From positions 1 through 41,962 of the forward strand of contig PMES01000041.1 in NCBI GenBank assembly GCA_003154775.1: a stretch of DNA of 41,962 nucleotides, written 5' to 3'. Under the pieces are notes generated by a model, which had not been told where the DNA came from, ran no database searches, and saw only the letters and a list, made by a program, of their open reading frames with translations. This document shows, piece after piece, positions 41,525 to 41,962 of the stretch (positions are counted from its first letter, which is position 1; the number at the start of each line of letters is the position of its first letter). This DNA is from Acidobacteriota bacterium. GTDB taxonomy: Bacteria > Acidobacteriota > Terriglobia > Acidiferrales > UBA7541. Both the position numbers and the translations under genes were made by a program.

Positions 41525-41962
41525 GCTCTCAGGTCGTGATCGAATCGCTGGTGAAGGAGTATGGGACGCTGCGCGCGCTGGATGGCATTTCCGTGAAGAT
41601 CCACGCGGGCGAGTGGGTGGCGCTGATGGGCCCGTCGGGCTCCGGCAAGACCACGTTGATCAATATTCTTGGCGGCTTGGATGCACTGACCTCGGGCCAC
41701 GTGATAGTGGATGGAGTCGATCTGGCGAACCTGGGCGAAAGCGAACTGGTGCGCTACCGTGCCGAAAAGATCGGTTTTGTGTTCCAGCAGTTTCATCTGG
41801 TGCAATACCTAACCGCGCTCGAAAACGTCATGCTGGCGCAATACTTTCACAGCGTCACGGACGAAGCGCAGGCCGCCGAAGCGCTGAAACGCGTGGGGCT
41901 CAGCCACCGCATGACGCACCTGCCTTCGCAACTTTCCGGTGGCGAGCAGCAGCGCGTGGCCA
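41521..41962 (+). CDS. ABC transporter ATPase (MacB/LolD branch), cut by the window end
   Basis: 147 codons are present from GTG 41521, which overlaps the preceding stop. Walker A is GPSGSGKTT (residues 37-45), the Q-loop region is KIGFVFQQFHLVQYLTALEN, and the signature LSGGEQQR is at 138-145. Walker B and the H-loop lie outside the window. It is the energising subunit for the two FtsX-type permeases and corresponds to Cj1663 of the P19 iron system. Further genes of the operon may follow beyond the window. Confidence 0.92.
   Translation, partial: MSSQVVIESLVKEYGTLRALDGISVKIHAGEWVALMGPSGSGKTTLINILGGLDALTSGHVIVDGVDLANLGESELVRYRAEKIGFVFQQFHLVQYLTALENVMLAQYFHSVTDEAQAAEALKRVGLSHRMTHLPSQLSGGEQQRVA

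Noticed and set aside
1-41962. CRISPR arrays, tRNA/rRNA genes, transposases, prophage genes
   Set aside because: No regular spacer array, cloverleaf-like sequence, transposase or phage structural gene was seen in either strand.

Overview
The window looks like a chromosomal segment from a GC-rich, diderm bacterium, most likely an acidobacterium. BamA, a Skp-like chaperone and Lol-type transport genes show an outer membrane. ClpC, an ECF sigma / zinc anti-sigma / DUF4097 cluster, a very large Ig-plus-propeller lipoprotein and short palindromic dispersed repeats fit Acidobacteriota. The taxonomic call is inference; there is no rRNA or other marker here. No phage, insertion sequence, CRISPR array or tRNA was seen.

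Region 1 (1-3350): a possible gene tail at the left edge, a dispersed palindromic repeat, a tandem ACT-domain protein, a membrane-anchored thioredoxin-like protein convergent with an HD-domain hydrolase, and a zinc-ribbon/XRE regulator closed by a strong terminator. Region 2 (3370-7922, minus strand): a conserved helical protein of unknown function, then a tight run of ECF sigma factor, anti-sigma factor, DUF4097 protein, shikimate kinase and a secreted protein. Region 3 (8104-17759): lysS from a good promoter, then LolC/E-type permease, LolD ATPase, ClpC and BamA. Region 4 (17971-25559): a ~1,530-residue lipoprotein, the Skp/OmpH chaperone behind a structured leader, and a convergent exported TPR protein. 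Region 5 (25818-32976): the translation/transcription operon rimP-nusA-infB-DUF503-rbfA-truB, with a clear promoter and a hairpin/T-run attenuator ahead of rimP. Region 6 (33404-37426, minus): an unusual secretin. Region 7 (37479-end): an iron-uptake operon consisting of an FTR1-DUF2318 fusion, two FtsX-type permeases and an ABC ATPase cut by the window end.

Two things stand out. First, the secretin at 33404-37426 has its pore domain split by about 670 residues. The insert reads as a seven-bladed FG-GAP/VCBS propeller, itself split after blade 1 by three tandem BIG_2 Ig-like domains. This is a domain in a domain in a secretin, at the loop that follows the conserved gate-proximal strand. Second, the FTR1 operon has a near-consensus promoter (TTGACG-17-TAAACT) followed directly by a Fur-box-like inverted repeat, which ties the two MacB/FtsX-like permeases and their ATPase to iron.

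Smaller points of interest are mutually exclusive hairpins over the rimP ribosome binding site, a bipartite palindromic repeat whose two copies show a compensatory base change, an insertion with different codon use in LysRS, and aroK travelling in an envelope-stress sigma operon.
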